The notes under the pieces: generated by a model
The model's database searches: none
What the model was told of the DNA's origin: nothing
Seen by the model: the letters and a program-made list of their open reading frames with translations, nothing else
Program-made: the position numbers and the translations under genes
NCBI GenBank assembly: GCA_965216955.1
Contig: CBDCGV010000010.1
Coordinates: forward strand, 62,001-126,000
Direction of reading: 5' to 3'
From: CBDCGV01 sp965216955
GTDB taxonomy: Bacteria > Bacteroidota > Bacteroidia > Chitinophagales > JADIYW01
DNA: 64,000 nt
Part shown: piece by piece, positions 46,508 to 57,900 of the stretch
Numbering within the stretch: position 1 is the stretch's first letter
Layout of the letters: each line of letters begins with the position of its first letter

Positions 46508-47269
46508 ATGGCTTCTAATAAAACAATGAATTTGACGCTTAAAATTTGGAGACAAGCCAATGCAAATGCGCAAGGCAAAATTGAAACGTATAAAGTGTCT
46601 AATATTTCTCCTGATAGTTCCTTTTTAGAAATGCTGGATATTTTAAATGAACAACTAATAAGCGAGCAAAAAGAGCCAGTAGCTTTCGATCACGATTGCA
46701 GAGAAGGAATTTGTGGAACTTGCTCTCTATATATTAACGGAGAAGCGCATGGTCCTGACAAAATGGTTACTACTTGTCAATTACATATGCGAAAATTTAA
46801 AGATGGTGACACCATCTATATTGAACCTTTTAGAGCAAAAGCTTTCCCTGTAATTAAAGATTTAGTTGTTGATCGGTCAGCTTTTGACAGAATTATTGCT
46901 AGTGGTGGTTTTGTTTCCGTTAATACTTCAGGAAATACGCAAGATGCCAATTCTATTCCAATTCCTAAATCAGACGCAGATAAAGCTTTTGATGCTGCTG
47001 CATGTATTGGCTGTGGAGCATGTGTTGCTACTTGTAAAAATGCCTCTGCGATGTTGTTTGTTTCTGCAAAAGTCTCACAACTTTCATTACTTCCTCAGGG
47101 CCAACCCGAAGCCAAAGACCGTGTAATTAATATGGTCAATAAAATGGATGAAGAAGGCTTTGGGAATTGTACTAATACAGGAGCATGTGAAGTAGAGTGT
47201 CCAAAGGGAATATCTCTTGAGAATATAGCAAGGATGAACAGGGAATACCTAACTGCTACTATATCTTAG
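46508..47269 (+). CDS. sdhB: Succinate dehydrogenase iron-sulfur subunit
   Basis: SdhB passes electrons from FAD to quinone through three clusters. The [2Fe-2S] ligands are in CREGICGTCSLYING with a later cysteine (MVTTCQLHMR). The [4Fe-4S] and [3Fe-4S] ligands are in CIGCGACVATCK and CTNTGACEVECPKGI. 253 residues, complete, with about 45 bp after sdhA. It ends the sdhCAB operon. Confidence 0.96.
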   Translation: MASNKTMNLTLKIWRQANANAQGKIETYKVSNISPDSSFLEMLDILNEQLISEQKEPVAFDHDCREGICGTCSLYINGEAHGPDKMVTTCQLHMRKFKDGDTIYIEPFRAKAFPVIKDLVVDRSAFDRIIASGGFVSVNTSGNTQDANSIPIPKSDADKAFDAAACIGCGACVATCKNASAMLFVSAKVSQLSLLPQGQPEAKDRVINMVNKMDEEGFGNCTNTGACEVECPKGISLENIARMNREYLTATIS

Positions 47270-47295
47270 CAAGATATAAGATTTTGCTCTTTTGA
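47268..47295 (+). terminator. Terminator-like hairpin at the sdhB stop
   Basis: AGCAAGAT pairs with ATTTTGCT (one G-U wobble) around a 5-nt ATAAG loop, starting inside the sdhB stop codon, and is followed by CTTTTGAG. It is a modest intrinsic terminator candidate for the sdh operon. Confidence 0.5.
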
Positions 47296-47406
47296 GATTA
47301 TTCTTATAATCTAACTATTACGATTTCATTTAATCGAACAAATAACTTTTCGTTTTAAAAGAAAATTACAATACTTTCAACTCATAAACGTAATTATTGT
47401 AGTTTT

Positions 47407-50115
47407 ATGTTGCTCATGCAAAGACTCCATTATATAGTTACTTTTATTGCGTTGCTGCTTACATTTAATTCGTTTGCAACACACAATAGAGCAGGCGAAA
47501 TAACATATATACATGTTAGTGGCAATACTTATGAGGTTACTATAACTACTTATACAAAAACCTCAAGTACTGATGCAGACAGAGACCAACTTACCTTACT
47601 ATGGAGAACCTCTAACAACAGTTCTTTTACTGACTCCATAACCATTCCAAGATTTAATGGGAATGGGGACATACAGCCTGGAGACATCAAAATCAACAAA
47701 TATGTGGGCAGGATTACTTTATCGAGTTTAGGTGTTTATATTTTCTCTTTTCTAGACCCCAATAGAATATCTAGTATTATCAATATTAACGGAGGATCAT
47801 CTGTTGAAATTCCTTTTTATGTTGAAGACACCTTATTCTTTAGGAATCCTAATAAATTTGATTTTAATAGTTCTGTTCAACTACTCTCTCCTCCAATTGA
47901 TTTTGCAAACATTGGAATTCCTTTTATCCATAATCCAAATGCATTTGACCCAGATGGTGATAGTTTAACTTTTGAACTAATTCCACCATTACAAAGCTCG
48001 GGATTTGATGTTCCGAACTATGTATTTCCCAATCAAGTTGAACCTGGTCCTGAAAATTTAATAGAAATTAATTCTCAAACAGGTGTACTTACATGGGATG
48101 CCCCGCAAAGAGAAGGCACCTATAATGTTGCTATTCTTATTAGAGAATATCGGTTTGGAGCTGTTATTGGAACAGTTATTCGGGATTTTCAAATTATAGT
48201 ACGCTTATCTGACAACTTACCGCCTGTAATAGATGCTCCTGATGAAATATGTGCTGTAATTGATGAAACCATATCGTTTAATGTTGAAGCAAGGGACCCC
48301 AATAGTGGCGACGTAATACAAACTTTTGTTGCACAAGGACAACCACTAGAAATAATCAATCCAGCTAGCTTTTCAATTACTCCAGCGAACCCTAGTAATC
48401 CAATGAATGGCGCATTTTCATGGTCTACAAACTGCAATCATATCAACAAAGACCCTTATCAAATAGTTATAAGAGCCATAGACAATGGAGAACCCATTTT
48501 AACAGGTATCAAAAATATTTCCATAAAGTTATTTGCCCCGCCTCCATTAAATGTAGAAGCTATCTATGATCGATTTGAAAACGATGTGACTATTAGTTGG
48601 GACAGCTTGTATTCATGCAGTAATAATTCCCTATTTCAAGGTTTTCATATTTGGCGTAAAATTGGATGCAATGATGATATTGACACTTGTAATGCGAGTC
48701 CTCAAAGCTTGGGATATCAATTGGTTGGACAAACTCAAAACTATTCTTTTGTAGAAACAGAACTTGAAAGAGGAAATGAATACAGCTACCGAGTTACAGC
48801 CCATTTTGCTCTAGAGAATGAATTTGGAGAGCTTTTTAACCCTTTTGAAGGCTTCATTTCGGAAGAAGCATGTATAGATCTCCCACTTGATCTTCCTTTA
48901 TTTTACAATGTCGATGTTCAAAGAACAGATTCACTAAATGGCAAAATATATGTTGAATGGACACTTCCTGATACAAATGTGATAGATAGCATTCCCGGGC
49001 CATACACCATTCAATTAAATCGTGCAGATAGAATAAATGGTAGTTCGTTCACCACCCTAAAAACCTATTCTGCGAATACGCTTTTAGAACTTACTCAATT
49101 AGACACAACCTTTTGTGATTCTCTAATAAACACAGTTAGCCAAGGATACAATTATTCCCTCATTTTTACAGGGAATAGTGATGATTCATTAGGAGCCACT
49201 TTTGCCTCGTCCGTTTTTTTAGATATCACTGCAGATGATGAGACTCTAATTTTAAGTTGGGAATATAATACTCCTTGGATAAACGACACTTTCATTGTGT
49301 TTAGATTAGATACAATTACCCAGTCTTTTGATTCAATAGGATTGTCCACAACCAATTCCTTTTCAGATACAGGTTTAATAAATGAGGTTACCTATTGCTA
49401 CTTTATTAGAAGTATTGGAGGATATACAAAGGAGGAACTGAAGTACCCGCTTATTAATAACTCACAAGAAAAATGCGCTTTCCCCATTGATACCATTCCT
49501 CCATGCCCTCCAGTTTTACAAGTTAGAAACCTATGTGATGATGAGACACTCCCCCAAGATGAGTTTGTGAACTACCTAACCTGGAGTTTCGACAATGCTT
49601 GTGAACAAGACGATGCAGTAAAATTCTATATCTATTATTCTTCAGAGAATGATATTTCTTCTCTGAATTTAATTGACAGTACTGACGATGCTACCACATT
49701 CAACTATGAGCATGATTTAATAGATCAACTGGCGGGATGCTATGCAGTAACAGCTATTGATGAGGCAGGAAATGAAAGCACCATTGATAATATTGAATGC
49801 ACAAGGAATTGTATTGATTATGAGCTTCCAACTGCCTTTACCCCTAATGGGGATGGAGAAAATGATATATATACTCCAATACTTCCGTTCCGGTTTGTAG
49901 GAGAAGTAGATATGAAAATTTTTAATAGATGGGGTAATTTAGTTTTTGAAACAACAGATCCCAACATTAATTGGGATGGCAGGGACATTAACAGTGGCAA
50001 GGAGCTTAACTCTGCCGTATACTTTTATACTTGTGAGCTATACGAAGAGACAGTGGATGGCTTTGTAAAATTACCAGATGTATTAAATGGATTTATTCAC
50101 CTTTTTAGAGACTGA
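47407..50115 (+). CDS. Secreted protein with fibronectin-like repeats and type IX type B sorting domain
   Basis: A 902-residue cell-surface protein. A signal peptide (to about residue 24, FNSFA) is followed by cadherin/Ig-like beta domains (AFDPDGDSLTFELIPP, TGVLTWDAPQREGTYNV) and fibronectin III-like modules (DVTISWDSLYSC, VEWTLPDTNVID). The last 95 residues are the gliding-motility-associated type IX signal: LPTAFTPNGDGENDIY, KIFNRWGNLVFETTD and WDGRDINSGKELNSAVYFYTCEL. It should be exported by the type IX system and held at the surface. The ligand is unknown. ribE follows after 4 bp. Confidence 0.93.
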   Translation: MLLMQRLHYIVTFIALLLTFNSFATHNRAGEITYIHVSGNTYEVTITTYTKTSSTDADRDQLTLLWRTSNNSSFTDSITIPRFNGNGDIQPGDIKINKYVGRITLSSLGVYIFSFLDPNRISSIININGGSSVEIPFYVEDTLFFRNPNKFDFNSSVQLLSPPIDFANIGIPFIHNPNAFDPDGDSLTFELIPPLQSSGFDVPNYVFPNQVEPGPENLIEINSQTGVLTWDAPQREGTYNVAILIREYRFGAVIGTVIRDFQIIVRLSDNLPPVIDAPDEICAVIDETISFNVEARDPNSGDVIQTFVAQGQPLEIINPASFSITPANPSNPMNGAFSWSTNCNHINKDPYQIVIRAIDNGEPILTGIKNISIKLFAPPPLNVEAIYDRFENDVTISWDSLYSCSNNSLFQGFHIWRKIGCNDDIDTCNASPQSLGYQLVGQTQNYSFVETELERGNEYSYRVTAHFALENEFGELFNPFEGFISEEACIDLPLDLPLFYNVDVQRTDSLNGKIYVEWTLPDTNVIDSIPGPYTIQLNRADRINGSSFTTLKTYSANTLLELTQLDTTFCDSLINTVSQGYNYSLIFTGNSDDSLGATFASSVFLDITADDETLILSWEYNTPWINDTFIVFRLDTITQSFDSIGLSTTNSFSDTGLINEVTYCYFIRSIGGYTKEELKYPLINNSQEKCAFPIDTIPPCPPVLQVRNLCDDETLPQDEFVNYLTWSFDNACEQDDAVKFYIYYSSENDISSLNLIDSTDDATTFNYEHDLIDQLAGCYAVTAIDEAGNESTIDNIECTRNCIDYELPTAFTPNGDGENDIYTPILPFRFVGEVDMKIFNRWGNLVFETTDPNINWDGRDINSGKELNSAVYFYTCELYEETVDGFVKLPDVLNGFIHLFRD

Positions 50116-50119
50116 TTAA

Positions 50120-50716
50120 GTGTTTACCGGTATTATTGAAAGCATAGGGAAAATTATCTCGAAAGAGAAAGCAGGTAGCAATTTTAATTTTATTGTTGAA
50201 AGTGGCCTATCAAAAGAACTTCAAATTGACCAAAGTGTTGCTCACAATGGCGTTTGTTTAACAGTAGTAGACATTAATCATAATCACTATACAGTTACTG
50301 CCATAAAAGAGACGCTTGACAAAACAACTTTAAAAAACTGGCAAGTAAACGATGCTATTAATCTGGAAAGAGCAATGTCTGCTAATGCCCGACTAGATGG
50401 TCACTTTGTGCAAGGACATGTTGATCAAGTCGCTAAATGTACTGATATAAAACCAGAAGAAGGTAGCACCTATTTTCATTTTGAATTTCTAGACAATCCA
50501 AAATTCTTATTGGTAAACAAGGGCTCTGTATGTATTGATGGTGTTAGTCTGACAGTTGTACGTGCCGAAGGTAAACAATTCTCTGTGGCGATAATCCCAT
50601 ACACACTTGAAAACACCTGTTTTCAATCTTTAAAAAAAGACCAAGAAGTAAATATCGAATTTGACATTCTAGGCAAGTACATTGAGCGTTATATGGCGCA
50701 TTACAAAAACTCTTAA
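50120..50716 (+). CDS. ribE: Riboflavin synthase alpha subunit
   Basis: The enzyme disproportionates two lumazines to riboflavin. It has the two tandem barrel domains: MFTGIIESIGKI with NGVCLTVVDI at the N-terminus and LDGHFVQGHVDQVA then CIDGVSLTVVRAEGKQFSVAIIPYTLENT in the second half. 198 residues with a GTG start. No FMN riboswitch is possible in the 4-bp gap upstream. Confidence 0.97.
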   Translation: MFTGIIESIGKIISKEKAGSNFNFIVESGLSKELQIDQSVAHNGVCLTVVDINHNHYTVTAIKETLDKTTLKNWQVNDAINLERAMSANARLDGHFVQGHVDQVAKCTDIKPEEGSTYFHFEFLDNPKFLLVNKGSVCIDGVSLTVVRAEGKQFSVAIIPYTLENTCFQSLKKDQEVNIEFDILGKYIERYMAHYKNS

Positions 50717-50770
50717 TGTCTTTTATTAAGTTTTACATATTTCCATGTAAATTCAAGCAGAAAAACTAAT

Positions 50771-51523
50771 GTGAAAAACATTGTAAAAATTTCATTCTTG
50801 ATTGTTTTTGCTTCTACATTAATTGTTGCAACAATTAACTTTATATACAAAACAATTTCCTTAGACAAAAAACACCCCTATGAAAACTATGAACTTTGGG
50901 CACATAGGGGTTTCCATATTAATTACGAGCAGAATTCAATTGGTGCTTTCTCTGCTGCTTTAAAAACAGGTTTTAAAGGAATTGAATTAGATGTATTTTA
51001 TGATAATAGTTTGAATAAATTTGTTGTTCAACATGACACTCCGTATCGAATAGATACAACAAGTTTGTTTTTAGAAAATGTTTTTGAAAGATTTGGTGAT
51101 AGTTTGAGATATTGGATTGATCTCAAGAATTTAAATAAGCAAAATGTTGATAATATCTCTGATAGACTGCTCTCTCTCTTCGTTAAATATAAAACTGGAA
51201 ATAAATGCTATATAGAATCAGCAAAAGGATATCTACTTCAGCAACTTGCAAAAAGAAATATACAATGTTTGTATTGGGTGCAATTTGGAAGGTCTATCCT
51301 TAAAAGGACACTTAAAACAACATATATCAAATGGTTATTACTAACCTCTGACTTTGTTGGGATCACTACACATCATCGACTCTACGATAATCTTTTTATC
51401 CATCACTTTGGAAATGAAAGTATCTACGTTTTTACAGTTAATGATGCACAAACCTTAAAAAAGATGGATCTAAGCACCGTTAAAGTGATTTTAACAGACG
51501 AAGCATTAAATTCATTTAAATGA
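50771..51523 (+). CDS. GDPD-like phosphodiesterase, membrane-anchored
   Basis: A 250-residue glycerophosphodiester phosphodiesterase-like TIM barrel. An N-terminal membrane helix (residues 5-26) is followed by ELWAHRGFHINYEQNSIGAFSAALKTGFKGIELDVFYD with the catalytic H-R and the E-D metal ligands, and VVQHDTPY with the second histidine. The C-terminal IYVFTVNDAQTLKKM fits the family. GTG start. Its stop overlaps the ATG of the next gene by four bases. It may cleave glycerophosphodiesters in the periplasm. Confidence 0.88.
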   Translation: MKNIVKISFLIVFASTLIVATINFIYKTISLDKKHPYENYELWAHRGFHINYEQNSIGAFSAALKTGFKGIELDVFYDNSLNKFVVQHDTPYRIDTTSLFLENVFERFGDSLRYWIDLKNLNKQNVDNISDRLLSLFVKYKTGNKCYIESAKGYLLQQLAKRNIQCLYWVQFGRSILKRTLKTTYIKWLLLTSDFVGITTHHRLYDNLFIHHFGNESIYVFTVNDAQTLKKMDLSTVKVILTDEALNSFK

Positions 51524-53394
51524 GCAGGTCATTTCCCAAAAATATTATAGTTCGATTATCGGTTTTATTGGTTGTGTTTTTAATCCTTAGGCTAACTTTT
51601 ATTTACTTTAATAGAGATCTAACAAGCCTACCTTCTGGGAAAGAATGGGTTAATATTTTTTATTGGGGCTTTAGGTTTGATCTTTTTACCATTATACTAT
51701 TCAACCTTCCTTTGTTAATTATTAAAACATTTTTAGACACCTTCTTTGAAAACAGAAGAGGCCTTAAAAAGTTAGATGCTATGCTTTTCTCTGCTTTCAA
51801 TATCGCATTAGTTATTCCTTGCATAGCTGACATTGGCTACTATAGATTTAATGGCAGGCGTGCAACAAAAGAGGTTTTTCAAATATTAGAGCATTCGTCT
51901 TCCGCTTTTTCTTCTTTTATATTAGAATATTGGCTTTTACTTATTTGTTTTATCCTCTTCTCAATCTTAATCATTTATAGCTCGTTTCATACTGCTAAAT
52001 ACAACAACCCTTCTAAAACATCGTTCTTACTAAAATCATTAGTTGTTATAACAATATTGAGTGTTTTTAGCCTACTCAACCCTAAAAGGCCCATACAACC
52101 TAAAACTGCAACCTATTTTGTTGAGCCAACACAAAGTGCTTTAATCACCAATACTGCTTTAACATTGACTTACTCTATGCTAAAAAAGAATCAGCTGTTA
52201 AAAAGAAAGAACTACATGGCTGATTTCAAAGCATTGCAACATCATCAAATACACCATCGCTTTCAAAGCGATAGTTCTTTCATCAATAAGAACGTCGTAA
52301 TTTTTGTTTTAGAAAGTTTTTCAAAAGAGTATCTAATGAAGGATCACCCTAATAAAGCTTATACTCCTTTTTTAGATTCCTTGAAAAACAAGTCTATTGC
52401 TTTTGAAAATGCCTATGCAAATGGAACAACTTCATCTTATGGGTTGATGTCTATACTTGGCGGTATTCCCCCTTTTATGAACGAGCCTTATTTTTCTTCA
52501 GCTTACAGTGAGAATAAACTTCTTGGAATAGGCACTTTATTAAAAAAAATGGGTTATACGAACAGCTTTTTCTTTGGAGCGGAAGATGATCATTATGGCT
52601 TTAAAAAGAATATGGCGTTATTAGGCATTGACAATTATTTTAGCCAAAAAGATTATGGGGATATGAAAGACCATGATGGTGCTTGGGGAATATATGATGA
52701 GGAATTTTTCTTATTCGCTTCCGAAAAAATAAAGCGCCAACAAAAACCTTTTTTTGCAACAATTTTTAATTTATCCTCACATTACCCCTACAACCTTCCT
52801 ACTCGTTATAAGGACTTTTTCCCTAAAGGACCCTTGCCTTCGCATGAAAGTATTAGCTATGTAGACCATTCATTAAAACATTTTTTTAAAAGCATACAAA
52901 ATGAGGAATGGTATAAAAACACACTTTTTATTTTTACTGCAGATCACTGGGCTAAAATCATTGGCATCAAATCTAATTCTATGGTAGGCATATATCAAAT
53001 CCCAACATTTATTTTTGACCCCGCTAATGATACCGGCACCATCGTTAAAGATGTCTTTCAACAATTAGACATCGTCCCCACTTTACTAGATTTATTAAGT
53101 TATACAGGAGGTTATACCTCCTTCGGTTCTTCTGTTTTTAAACATAAAGGCTACAAGTATACTTTTAATGAATTTGAAAATGTTTATCAAATAATTGATA
53201 GTGCTTATGTATTAGTTTATGATGAAAACAAAGAGGTGTCTGTTAGCTTGCATAATTACTTAAAAGATCCAAACTTAGAAAATAACCTTCTAGATAGTTT
53301 AATAGATCAAGCCCTTAAAATGGAAGAAAAACTAAAGGCGGTTATCCAGGTTTACAATAATTCACTTATAGACAACACCTTTAATTCAAGATGA
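51520..53394 (+). CDS. LTA-synthase-like sulfatase-fold membrane phosphotransferase
   Basis: A 624-residue protein with about five N-terminal transmembrane helices and an extracytoplasmic sulfatase/alkaline-phosphatase-fold domain (about 250-560). The nucleophile threonine region is ANGTTSSYGLMSILGGIPPFM, and metal-binding sections are FVLESFSKEYL, NLSSHYPYNLP and FIFTADHWAK. Relatives transfer phosphoglycerol or phosphoethanolamine to glycans or lipids. It starts with an ATGA overlap after the GDPD-like gene, so the two form a unit, and its 3' end overlaps the convergent glycosyltransferase gene by 14 bp. Confidence 0.9.
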   Translation: MSRSFPKNIIVRLSVLLVVFLILRLTFIYFNRDLTSLPSGKEWVNIFYWGFRFDLFTIILFNLPLLIIKTFLDTFFENRRGLKKLDAMLFSAFNIALVIPCIADIGYYRFNGRRATKEVFQILEHSSSAFSSFILEYWLLLICFILFSILIIYSSFHTAKYNNPSKTSFLLKSLVVITILSVFSLLNPKRPIQPKTATYFVEPTQSALITNTALTLTYSMLKKNQLLKRKNYMADFKALQHHQIHHRFQSDSSFINKNVVIFVLESFSKEYLMKDHPNKAYTPFLDSLKNKSIAFENAYANGTTSSYGLMSILGGIPPFMNEPYFSSAYSENKLLGIGTLLKKMGYTNSFFFGAEDDHYGFKKNMALLGIDNYFSQKDYGDMKDHDGAWGIYDEEFFLFASEKIKRQQKPFFATIFNLSSHYPYNLPTRYKDFFPKGPLPSHESISYVDHSLKHFFKSIQNEEWYKNTLFIFTADHWAKIIGIKSNSMVGIYQIPTFIFDPANDTGTIVKDVFQQLDIVPTLLDLLSYTGGYTSFGSSVFKHKGYKYTFNEFENVYQIIDSAYVLVYDENKEVSVSLHNYLKDPNLENNLLDSLIDQALKMEEKLKAVIQVYNNSLIDNTFNSR

Positions 53395-54946
53395 TTCTCT
53401 CTCCTCCATGATTTCGTATTACTGCAGAAAATGCATCCAACATAGGAGATTCTTTTTTTAATGCATATAAGTCTTTTCTAATGCTAAATGAATAAACCGA
53501 TGGAAAAATCTTTCTAATTAAACTTGGCATTTCATCGGATGGCATTTTGTGATAATATGGAACCAGCCAAGTATCATATTCTTCAGAAATTTGAATAGAA
53601 CGCACCGCTATTTGAATCATATTATCCCAATTTTTACCTTCAATTCCTTGATCTTGCAATTTATATTGAGATGAATGAAGTATATATAAATCCGGACTAA
53701 ACTCAATCAATTCTTCAGTGGTGGGCAATGCATTTAAATATTCACTTGTATTTAAGCCCCACAAGTCTCGTACAACACTTTTTGACTTCCAGGCAATAAT
53801 CCCCGACTCACTTGTGGCAACCTTAATAGATGGATTTATCTCGGAAAACGCTTTTGCTATTGGGTAATTGGTATTGTACTTTGATTTTAAAACATTTTCA
53901 ATATTACCTTTTGTGCTATTAAAGTGTAATATAAAGGCGACTACAATTAAACCCTTCCAAAAAAAAGGTGGTTGCTCTTTATAAATAAAAACAATAGACA
54001 AAAGAACTCCTAAAGTCATTGTGTATTGATATCTAAACCCTAGATTTAATTGTTGACTAAACAAAGCATAAAACAAAAAAGGGAGGATGATAAAAGAGAA
54101 AATAAATAAGCCAACAGCTTTTGGTATACGACGTAAAAAAAATAGACCAATCAAAATAGCACTTAAGAACCAAAACAAGTATGATTTTACAAAGTGTATA
54201 TTCATTAAAAAGGATTGACGTTTAAATAGTCCTAAAATGTTATCTGAATCAAAACTACTTGTTGAAACAATAAAAAAGGAATTTGGAAGAAAGTTTCCAA
54301 AATACAAATACTTTAAAATATAAACCCCTAAAAAAGGGACCAAAAAGAAGCGCAATGCATTTTTTAGTATTAAGTCTCTTCGAGATGTTTTTAAATATAA
54401 ATCGAACAATAGAGGAAACAGAAAAATTAGCGATTCCAATCGAATTAACGAAGCAAATAAAACACTAACTAAGAATGAAATGACTCTTGATTGGCTATAA
54501 AAATAAGCTCCGAGCATTAATGACATCCCCCAAAACAAAGTGCCATAGCCTCTAAATCCCGCCTCTAGCTGTGGGACTATTAAAACCAAAAGGGCAATAA
54601 TTATTTTAAAAAGAGGATGCTTCTCCCCTATCATTTTAAAAGTGATGAATAAAATAATAAAAAGTGAAATCAAAGAAAGAATTTGGGAGGATTCAAACAC
54701 AGGAAGACCCAAGCAGCAACAAATCGACAAAACTATCATAAATAGAAAATCTGTAAAGCCTTCTATTTTCTCACCTCCTGGATAATAGCTTATAGTTCCA
54801 GTATTTGCAAAATTCTCTGCATAAGAAAATAAAATTGCTGCATCCTCTGCAGGCATTGCATAATCTATTAAATAAAAATATAGAGGAGAGATGAAAGCAA
54901 CTCCTAGGAGCGCCTGAATAAAAGGCTTCTTAATAAGACTTTTCAC
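53381..54946 (-). CDS. GT-C-type glycosyltransferase-like membrane protein
   Basis: A polytopic protein of 521 residues with about ten transmembrane helices and a C-terminal soluble part. The first extracytoplasmic loop carries PAEDAAILFSYAENF and YYPGGEKIEGFTDFLFM, a pattern of GT-C polyprenyl-phosphate-sugar transferases in which the acidic pair binds metal. The donor and acceptor are unknown. It is read towards the LTA-synthase-like gene and may belong to the same surface-modification function by position. Confidence 0.75.
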   Translation of the reverse strand: MKSLIKKPFIQALLGVAFISPLYFYLIDYAMPAEDAAILFSYAENFANTGTISYYPGGEKIEGFTDFLFMIVLSICCCLGLPVFESSQILSLISLFIILFITFKMIGEKHPLFKIIIALLVLIVPQLEAGFRGYGTLFWGMSLMLGAYFYSQSRVISFLVSVLFASLIRLESLIFLFPLLFDLYLKTSRRDLILKNALRFFLVPFLGVYILKYLYFGNFLPNSFFIVSTSSFDSDNILGLFKRQSFLMNIHFVKSYLFWFLSAILIGLFFLRRIPKAVGLFIFSFIILPFLFYALFSQQLNLGFRYQYTMTLGVLLSIVFIYKEQPPFFWKGLIVVAFILHFNSTKGNIENVLKSKYNTNYPIAKAFSEINPSIKVATSESGIIAWKSKSVVRDLWGLNTSEYLNALPTTEELIEFSPDLYILHSSQYKLQDQGIEGKNWDNMIQIAVRSIQISEEYDTWLVPYYHKMPSDEMPSLIRKIFPSVYSFSIRKDLYALKKESPMLDAFSAVIRNHGGERIILN

Positions 54947-54958
54947 ATCAAATACAGA

Positions 54959-57900
54959 TTATCTTGCAATATACATTTTTCCAAATCCTTCTTTACTAAA
55001 GAATTGATCTATACTGGTTTCAAATCTTTCAAAATCGTTATTGATATCATTTATGAGCACACGATATAAATATACTCCATTGGCAAGAGGATCTCCATAC
55101 TGATCAGTACCGTCCCATCTAAACTCTGTTATATTCTGACCGATGGATATTGGTCCCAATTCATCATTTTCAATTACCCTAACCACTTTTCCGGAGATGG
55201 TTAATATTTGAACTCGAATATTATCAGGTACTGCCCCAGTAACTGTAAACACAAACCTTGTTGATGAAGTAAATGGATTTGGATAATTTAAAAAGTTACT
55301 AATGGATGTTTTTGTAATCACTTCAAAAGTGATTCTATATTTATTATCTCCTGATTCATTATCACTTCTATCATAAGCTTGAACTATTAACTCATATTTA
55401 CCATCTTTTAAGAACTCTGGATAGAAATAGACTCTTGCTTCATTGTTATTATTCAAATTATCAACCTCTGCGGGCACAAAAGTCACATTATTTTGCCCCA
55501 AATAAATTTCTTTGGGTGGATCAGCATCTGAGAGATCATCTAACTGAATGCTAAAATCACTTGTGTCATTCAATGCTAAAAATTCATTTTCATCCTTCAA
55601 TCTAATTAGAATTTCAGGGTTTGAAGCAACGATATCTCCATCTACAATATGTTTTCCATCAAAGGTTACATCTAAAAGTGGATTAATATTGTCTTGAATG
55701 ACAAAGACTTCAAAAACTGCAAAATTATTAAAATGGAAAAGCTCAGGCTGATCATTATCTGGATTAACCTCTAAAATTATATTGTTTAGCCCAACAAATT
55801 CATCACCGGAGAAAACTCTGCTAAAATCTATATTGTATGTAGAGTCTCCTAATAATGGAGGGTACTTATCATAAACAATGGAACTATTATTATTGGGTCC
55901 TGAAAAAGTGATTTTAACTAAAAGACTATCCATATCAAAGTCCCCAATATTAGTTACTGCAACAGAAAAGTCTACCGTTTGTCCTTGCCCAACGGTATCG
56001 CTCGAAACAAAGTATTGTATAGTTGGATTAATTACTGCATCTGGTAATTTATCATGGATCACTCTCCAAAACTGCAATTGAGGTGCTGTTCTAAAAGAAT
56101 CATCCTGTGCAAATAATTCTAAACGTATTTGAGGATATTGTATAGCATCTACTGATGACAAATCATAAACCGTATCTCTTATCTCCGACGCAAGTAATAC
56201 GTTATTGCCTGCAGAGTCTATTCCGGTTACGTTTACATAAAAGTTGTCGTAATTTTCTACATCTAGTGATTTCCAATCCAAGTTCAATGCTCTCCATTTG
56301 ACAGCAGGGCCGATATTCGTAGAACGAACCACACCCTCATTCCAAACACCACTAAAGAAAATTGTTGTATCTATAAAATCATCCACACTTTTTCCTATAA
56401 CTTCAATCGTTCTATCCGCAAGCGAACTTTTCTCAGAATAAAACATATAATGAGTAGTATCAGTAGCTTGTCTTATTTTAGTTGCTCCTAGTTTTTCAAA
56501 TTCATTAAACAAAGTAGTTCCGAGAACTGTTGAATCCTGACCCCATAAATTAAAATTTCCTTTTTGAAAAGTATAAACTAAAACTGCATGCTGTTCAGGA
56601 ATATGGTTCTGCATAAATTGTATGGCTCTTTCTCTCCAAGTTTGGTTATTCGTATTAAAAGCGATCACCTGAGCCGGAGAACTTGTCAGCGGATAATTAT
56701 CACAAAAAGTTCCTAAACTACTATTTGTAGGACATGTTCTCCCAAATGACTCTACATTTCTTCCTTCAATAATGTCATATACAAAGAAAATAAGACCACC
56801 ACTAGTGCCAATAAAAGAACTATTTGCTATGCCGAGATTATTATAAAAAAGCCGTCGATTGCCAAATGTTCTATAAATTCCTGTTATGCCATTCTGAATT
56901 TTAAGGCTTTGCTGATCTCCAGCAAATTTAAACTGCCTGTCCTCTTCATCAATACCCATCGTGATGTATTGATCTCTCAAAAATTGGAAATAATGGGACT
57001 GACTCCACCCAGTTGGTAAATTGGGGTTGTATAGAAATGAGCTGTTGTTCCAATTAAATTCTGTTTGATCCGGAGTAGACTTAGACGCTGACCTTACATA
57101 GTAAACAGTATTTGTTATATAAGGGATGGTTTGCGTATTCCATTCTATGACTCCAGGTTCTCCTTCTATGGTTTCCGACTCCTTAATCGGACTATTAAAA
57201 TAAGCAGTTGTATCAATTTCAAGAATAAAACTTTGTTTCTCAAAATCTTTACTTGTTAGTGAAAAATAAATGGCTGGTATGTTGTTTACAATACAAAACT
57301 CATCCGGACTAATAGGAACAATATCTTCAGACAAAACCAACTTACTGATAACAACAGAATTATTCATTTCAGATAACTCAGCAATATCATCGTTAACATC
57401 AATAATTATTTCAAATGTATTTTCTCCGATTCCTTTAGAAGAATCTACAATGATTTCAATATTAAATGTATCACAGAAATTAGGTGCTGAAACGTTATCA
57501 ATTGTATACTCCTCTTGATCTCCTGCCGGGAAAGTTCTCCGTATGAGGATATCAAAATTTCCACTTATAGCTTTTCCAATATTTTTAACGACTATGGCCA
57601 TCGTAAAACGCTCGGTACTGGTAGTCAGCACGGATGGTTCACAAAAAACATCTTGATCTGTTATAATATAATCGGGTTCACTATGTGTATTCATTTTAAT
57701 CGCAGGGTCTCCATGCAAAATCATCTGATTGGCAGTTAGCTTGTTTAACCCCCCTTGAAGATTTAGTTCACTCGCAATACTCTGCATAATATCTCCAACA
57801 GTATTCCCATACATACTAAATGAAAGTCGTTCATAAAATCTATCAGAAAAATTGTTCAACGTGTTTGCCAGTCCAAAATTTAAAGGTGCTATATAGGCAA

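Noticed and set aside
50116..50119. FMN riboswitch before ribE
   Set aside because: Only 4 bp separate ribE from the gene upstream, so no aptamer can fit.
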